From the NCBI RefSeq assembly GCF_000003815.2, contig NC_049984.1:14865048-14929047 (forward strand): a DNA stretch of 64,000 nt, in the 5' to 3' direction. A model generated the notes under the pieces. It ran no database searches. It was given only the letters and a program-made list of their open reading frames with translations, and was not told where the DNA came from. A program made the translations under genes and the position numbers. Origin of the DNA: Branchiostoma floridae. Taxonomy: Eukaryota; Chordata; Leptocardii; Amphioxiformes; Branchiostomatidae. Shown one piece after another: positions 58,930 through 64,000 of the stretch (position 1 is its first letter; every line of letters starts with the position of its first letter).

Positions 58930-59225
58930 GAACCTTTTCCCCCTGGGGTACTGGCAAGCATGCTGCTCTCATGTGTCTTCTGAAGGCCTTCTGCTAGACG
59001 GCTGTCTTCTCCCCATGGGGTACTTGCAGGCACACTGCTCTCATGTGTCTTCTGAAGGCCTTCTGCTAGACGGCTGTCTTCTCCCCATGGGGTACTTGCA
59101 GGCACACTGCTCTCATGTGTCTTCTGAAGGCCTTCTGCTAGACGGCTGTCTTCTCCCCCTGGGGTAGTTGCAAGCACACTGCCCTCCTGTGTCTTCTGAA
59201 GGCCTTCTGCTAGACGGCTGACTAA
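58930..59225 (-). repeat. 72-bp minisatellite, 4 copies, open on the minus strand
   Basis: CTCATGTGTCTTCTGAAGGC recurs at about 58,968, 59,040 and 59,112, with a variant at about 59,184, a period of 72 bp (24 codons). On the minus strand it encodes EDSRLAEGLQKTHESSVPAS plus TPWG, on the plus strand a Leu/Cys-rich peptide. The minus reading is hydrophilic and on the strand of neighbouring exons, so I prefer it. It starts after a TTTTTAG acceptor-like site at about 59,220. Confidence 0.8.
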
Positions 59226-61040
59226 AAATACGACTATAGAATACTAACTTACTTCTTTGCGTGTGTGTGCTTGTTTTTTGCCATTAAATACAACAGAAAG
59301 CATTTTATGGGACAGCCAGTGTAGTTGACCTCGAGTGGTATGGTCGCTTTGATAAGCTTATTAGCTATACCTTTGTGTTCACGCCTGGCCCATACTTAAT
59401 GAAGTTAATCCCTTGATTGTGGCAAGGTACTAGTAGCCAGCTTCGACTTTCATTCGCTGGGCTGTAGTTCTCTTTTACAATTTGATTTCGGTATTGATTT
59501 CTGTTAGATTCTTCAGTACTTTGGTTACAACGTCTTCAATAATGTTGCATGAAACACCAAAAGTAAAAAGATGATAGTACACAGGACGGACTTCTGCTTT
59601 GTACGACTTGCCACATTTTGTCTTCAGTTAGTTCGTCTACCCGTTGTTTCAATTGAACTTCCCTGTCTTCAGATTGCTCCAGTCTTGCTTACAGCTCACT
59701 AGTTATTCCTTCATAGAAAATTTCAGTGGCTTCTTTCATTTTCTACATTTCCTCAGCCACTATCATTTTACATTTCAGTTCTTCTCAGTGTCTCTCTTCT
59801 GTATTTTCATTTCGGCATCAACACTCCTTCTAGGGATCTCATTATATATAAGCCTGGCTTGGCGGCATGCGCTGTTTGAGAAGTATCCATAAATGCTTCC
59901 CTGTAGCCTCTGGTAGCGCTTCAGGGAAGGGATGTTCTTTGCTGCGCTGCCAGGTTCAGTTAATGTGGTGCATAGTGTGATGGTCAGGTTATCTCCTTCA
60001 AGTCTGGTGACGACTCCGTCATTCCCACTATTACCGTTGCCACGTCCGTGCACAGTCCTGTCGCAGAGTTCAAGTCTATGTTGTGACGCGTCAGTCGCGC
60101 CTTGAAAGTGATACCAATGGAGACCGCATCACAAGTAGTGACCTTGGTTTGTCACACCACGATCCGACATTGTGGAATTGTATGATGTGTGACAATTTTT
60201 CCTCAGTTTTTTTTTTATTACATCCTCGCCAGACTTGCAAAGTATCTCAACCAACTGTTTGCAGGACTTTGAGAAGGTTGACATAATTCCCTCTACGTCT
60301 CGAGTTTGGATCTCTGTCATGGACATCGCTGATGTCCTGCCTGAGGGTAGTGTCACGGGAAAAGTCAGATATTTTTTAAGAACTTGGATTCCGTCCTAAT
60401 GGAGGCAGTTACCTTTGTCATGTCTGTCTTGACTCGAAACCTTTGCTGAAAAGATATGTATATATATGTATTTACGAAGGAGGGAAGAAAATAAAAAAGG
60501 ATGGTTTCTGTCCATCCATTTCACAAACAAATGCTCCGTACATCTTTCCTAATGCATGACAGTACTGTCACCGTTGCGAACCAGAGTGACTATGTCTGCA
60601 TTGATAAAGGTAGTGTTCAGTGAATGAGGGAACACATACTCTGCAGTAGTTGTGCCCGTTTGGGAATGCTGTAGCAGCCTTCACTTCTCCAATACTGAAA
60701 GAAAGCTGTGTGATGATGATGATGGGTGTGCTGCTGTCAGTCTCCATTCAAAACAAAATGATGCTCATGTATTAATGAAATATTAACAGTTTTATGGGTA
60801 TTGCAGAACAGGTCGTAGATGTTTTTGGCTGTTTGGTCGATGAATAATAGTTATGGTTTCATTTGAATTCGTTGTATTATGTGCATATTAGACAGCTGCT
60901 GTGCTTAATGTGACATCAAAATAGCCCGATTTATTCTTCATTCGTCTGTTTGGGCCTTTGAACTTTGGTTGGATATCCACAAGTATATTCTCTTGACTTC
61001 AGATTGTAGTTAACGTATGTGTAACGTGTGTAATGTTTTC
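59226..61040. other. Exon-like minus-strand frames, otherwise nothing
   Basis: 59,775-60,053 (minus) reads DGVVTRLEGDNLTITLCTTL and RYQRLQGSIYGYFSNSA. 60,129-60,356 (minus) reads GIMSTFSKSCKQLVEILCKS. Both look coding but are unidentified. 60,360-61,040 shows nothing I can support. Confidence 0.35.
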
Positions 61041-61045
61041 AAATT

Positions 61046-61320
61046 CTAATCTAATGGCGTTTGGCCCACTGTGGTTATCATCAGACATGATCGTGCATGT
61101 AACGGAGGGGCACCAGCCTTTCTGTCCTCATCTAGGTGGCTGGTTGTAAGATGACATACTGGGTAGCCCCTTTGAAATGCATCACGGACAGGAATGTAAT
61201 ACTGGTTGGTCCCATGTGTGTCATCGACAAACAGGAACTCCTTGACTGTTTGGTTTGAAGCCCTACAACAAATACTTTTTTGCATGAGGTAGGGAATCCA
61301 TTTCTCATTCTCAAAATTAA
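61046..61320 (-). pseudogene. SWIM/MULE-like transposase fragment
   Basis: The minus-strand frame reads EFLFVDDTHGTNQYYIPV and RDAFQRGYPVCHLTTSHLDE; a shifted frame then gives MSDDNHSGPNA. DxTHGTNxY...GxPVxHxxxxxxDE is the core of ZSWIM-type proteins and their MULE-like transposase relatives, where the Asp is catalytic. A one-base shift separates the two parts. An isolated, decayed fragment. Confidence 0.5.
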
Positions 61321-62016
61321 ACCTTATGTCATAGAGGCTTGTATATCAATACGTCCCATTTTGAGCTTTGCTATCAACTGACACGTGGGCCTCTTTTGTT
61401 CTCCTTAACATGTAGTTGTAATGGATGCAATATTGGAGATTCCAACAAACAGTATGGCACACTCTACCTGTAATTATTATAACAAAAGATTGAATTTTAT
61501 TCTGGCCGCAGCCAATGTTATCATACATATTATTAAATTTACAACTTAGCACAAACTGGTGTAACAACTGGTTCTTCAATGAAGTTCCCATGAATAATTT
61601 GTGCCTATTAGTTACACAAGCCAAAATTCATCTTTTGCCTTAATGATAACAACAGACTGAATAAAGAAACGTAGAACTTGGTATCTATATTCACTACATT
61701 CACATGCAAGAAATGCTTGAAGATATTAAGTTCAGTACTTGCACTCTCGGTTTTGTGTGTATTCATCTGACGAGCGTTGGGGCAGCTGTGGAATGGCTGA
61801 TGGATATTTTCTTTCTAGATGTGTTGAAAACCAGCTGAGCACTTGACCAGTGGCTGCTCCGCTGCCTTTCCGAGATCTCGCAATCGACAAAACCTGCCTC
61901 AATGATCACCACGCCAGCCAGAAAAATGAATACTGGGTTTACTTGAGTTTGTTAAAGTAGCAGCAGACAGGCCACATGCAAGACAATGTTACCATCTGTC
62001 ACCCAACATCATCTGC

Positions 62017-62200
62017 TTAAATGATTATTTTGTATTGGTGGTAGATCATGTCATTATGATTTACCTTTCTAAAGATTCGAAGGTGCACCTGCCAGGTAGC
62101 AAAAGCAATTATTATTATGTACTCGTTTTTACATTCCTTTGCTGAATTGTCCAGCTGTAGATACAAGGTATTGGCATGGTGGCCACTGTAGTCTTGCACA
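62017..62200 (-). pseudogene. DUF7869-like fragment
   Basis: The minus-strand frame reads QDYSGHHANTLYLQLDNSAK and ECKNEYIIIIAFATWQV. The pattern LxLQxDNxxxExKNxYxxxxxAxxV resembles the conserved block of DUF7869-type, transposon-associated proteins (QxDNxxxxNKN...). A single exon-sized block, no partner found. Tentative. Confidence 0.35.
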
Positions 62201-62834
62201 TTAAACAGAAGAAGGCTTTAGACATTGAATGCTTAATACTGTTCCATCTTCTTCTGCATGTTATTTTCCTTTTAGCCCTCAGTGACCACTATTTCTTTAC
62301 CTTTTGGTCGTTGTCAATGGCCACCTCGCAATCAACTTTCGGAAAAGGCAAAGTATTTACAGCTATGGTTTCAAGGCGTGACTTCTCATTGGCTATCATA
62401 CCACCAGAGGAGACTTTGCCAAGCATGTTAACCACAAGTGTGGCGATATAACATATCAAGTTGCGAGTACTACTAGAACAAGTGTCGCTATGTGATATAT
62501 TTGCTCTAATGTTATTACTTTTGATGCCGTGGTGGTCTTCTCGTCTGCCAGCCCATCAACAAAACTTGTGCAGATACTATTCCGGTTTGAATAGTAGGTT
62601 ACAGCATCAAAGTTTGATGATGTCTGTGGCTCTTTGTGTAACTCTGCAATTGTTCTGGTGTCTTGGTGTATGGAATGCCAATGACATTGTGCTGCAGCCT
62701 TCACAGCACTGGTAGTGGTATGTCAATAACATCAGGTTCGTTGGCATGCACCCACTTTTATCTGTGTGCCTATCGAAAGGTAACTTAAAAGATTTACATT
62801 TGTTCTAGAATAAATACTAACTAGCTGTGGGAAA

Positions 62835-63300
62835 TATACCTGGACATGCGGTAAACCATATTTTGTACATTGACGGAGTACTATGCCTTTCTGTTTCAGT
62901 TCTAATAAGGGATATGTGAGCCGTCTATCTCTCCTGCACACATGGGAACCCCTCACATTGTAGCCCTGGGTCGTTTCTTTTAACTTCTGTCCGGTAGGAA
63001 AGGAAAGATAGTCTCGGAACAGTACATGGTTTATGACATTACACGCTTCGTGCACAGTGACGCAACGCGGCAAACCAAACCTTCGCTGACTCCGAAGATG
63101 TCCGCCACACTCCTCATCAGGTCGCCAGAGGCTAGCCAATATCAAGTTGCCAATATCAACATCGCCACTCTCTTGCTTGCTGGTATTGCAGACTGCATCC
63201 GAGTGTCTCTCATTCCCTGTACCGGGTCCAGCTTGTCACAAAAATCAGAAATGTGCCTCTCGTCATCCTGAACCGCTTGGTGAACTCTGCATCACATAGT
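62835..63300 (-). pseudogene. Decayed Harbinger (HARBI1-like) transposase
   Basis: Minus-strand blocks, in order: EFTKRFRMTRGTF; then, in another frame, MRDTRMQSAIPASKRVAMLI, a TGA, and LASGDLMRSVADIFGVSEG; then VLFRDYLSFPTGQKLKETTQ; then, shifted again, GVPMCAGEIDGSHIPY; then NRKA, a stop, YSVNVQNMVYRMS. These match the order in Harbinger DDE transposases, where GxIDGxHI holds the first catalytic Asp and YxNRKGxYSxNVQ follows. At least three frameshifts and two stops. The rest of the catalytic domain was not found downstream. Confidence 0.75.
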
Positions 63301-63588
63301 GTGCCATAGACAATTTTATGCCAAAAGGTGGCAGGTACCCTTACATAATTTCAAATCGCCCGGTGGATAGGATCGCCACCTCGTGCCAAAGCAATGGCAG
63401 CGGGGAGGTAAGCAGGGTGAAGCTGGGAAACGACTCAACAACATCTACCGGTACCTTAGTCGTCTCTTGCGCGCTAGCCTTACTCCCTACCTCATGTTGG
63501 ACAAATCGCAATGAGATACGTAGACAAAAAACATCTGAAACATGGCGAGCAAAAAGTGTGGTGGCTCTCCCTAGCCTGGAGACCTACC

Positions 63589-63632
63589 TTGTTAGCTTTG
63601 TTCCGCTCCCGAAGGTCGCTACTCGCCGCCAT
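63589..63632 (-). CDS. Possible 5' exon upstream of the HARBI1-like remnant
   Basis: On the minus strand ATG at 63,632 opens MAASSDLRERNKANK, ending at a GTAGGT donor (63,588-63,583). It lies 0.3 kb upstream of the Harbinger-like blocks on the same strand. Short, so weak. Confidence 0.3.
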
Positions 63633-64000
63633 ATTGATTTGTAGTCTATTGTTGAATTTTGGATTCGCTGATTGGGTGGCGGCGCTGCTGTACGCATTCC
63701 AGACCTCCCTCCCTGATCGTCTGTACGGAACATACCCATGCGACCTGTTTTACTGTTGCGGAAGCGAAACAAGAACATCTTGCATGGCATGGGCTAACTA
63801 CAAATGGCTCCAACCAGGCTTGGACATCATACAGACCACACATAGCCGCCGTGTCCTGTAGTTTCTTCGGGAGTTGCTTTGGTGTTCGAGCTTCTTCAGG
63901 CCTTAGGTTGTCAGCTATCTTACTTGTATAATGTGTTCACAGGTGAACGAATATCCACGTACGAGTCTGTTACTGTGTGGTGTAAAAGTTGGCAATTAAA
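63633..64000. other. No gene recognised
   Basis: Overlapping ORFs on both strands (63,511-63,931 plus; 63,584-63,843 minus) with no family match. Confidence 0.4.

Noticed and set aside
58823-59167. Plus-strand ORF of 114 residues in the 72-bp minisatellite
   Set aside because: Leu/Cys-rich, on the strand without neighbouring exons; the minus reading is more protein-like.
1-64000. tRNA, rRNA or CRISPR-like structures
   Set aside because: No tRNA B-box in a plausible context, no rRNA-like stretch, and no short direct repeats with regular unique spacers.

Overview
The window looks like TE-rich, gene-poor chordate DNA, most likely amphioxus (Branchiostoma). The grounds are short exons with GT-AG introns, dense non-LTR and DNA-transposon remnants, AT-rich inverted-repeat elements with internal TAATTTGCATAATTAATGAG-type modules, and TIRs of the ACCTTTGCCA type. 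The species call is inference from repeat style, not a database match. Two 100-N gaps show this is a draft assembly. No rRNA, tRNA or CRISPR array was recognised.

Layout. 1-2,445: tandem array of an 874-bp unit that is itself a long imperfect palindrome. 3,140-4,597: a second palindrome broken by a gap, then a TIR element. 4.9-5.7 kb: three exons of a RecQ-like helicase. 5.9-7.8 kb: 163-bp tandem repeats and a ~0.65-kb duplication. 8-11.2 kb: dispersed repeats and a 119-bp satellite. 11.4-11.8 kb: LINE piece. 11.97-14.03 kb: a three-exon gene with a coding minisatellite. 14.35-19.75 kb: a multi-exon DUF6589-like gene, with frame breaks and an antisense LINE fragment. 21.4-24.3 kb: LINE scrap, a Harbinger-type MITE and a decayed RecQ-like helicase followed by a second DUF6589-like exon. 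26-37 kb: repeated, decayed exon blocks (duplications, integrase scrap, LINE scrap). 36.9-39.2 kb: a 5'-truncated LINE with an intact reverse transcriptase frame (minus strand). 39-43.3 kb: isolated host-like exons, including a Myb/SANT-like exon, an exon with an eh1-type motif and four tandem duplicate exons. 47.9-50.7 kb: two TIR elements flanking a single bHLH-encoding exon. 52.7-55.8 kb: large inverted repeat with a LINE tail between its arms. 57-57.8 kb: MITE with a near-perfect TIR. 58-63.6 kb (minus strand): a 72-bp coding minisatellite, a SWIM/MULE-like transposase scrap, a DUF7869-like scrap and a decayed HARBI1-like transposase.

How it fits together. The most coherent signal is the repeated neighbourhood of RecQ-like helicase exons and DUF6589-like exons, seen once with the DUF6589 part fairly well kept (4.9-19.8 kb) and once decayed (21.7-24.3 kb). 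I read this as copies of a large multi-gene mobile element, possibly Academ-like, but that is inference. The rest is a graveyard of LINE, Harbinger, MULE and MITE insertions around a few possible host exons.

All families were assigned by eye from motifs; no search was run. Exon junctions are supported where splice sites and phase agree, and the entries say so.
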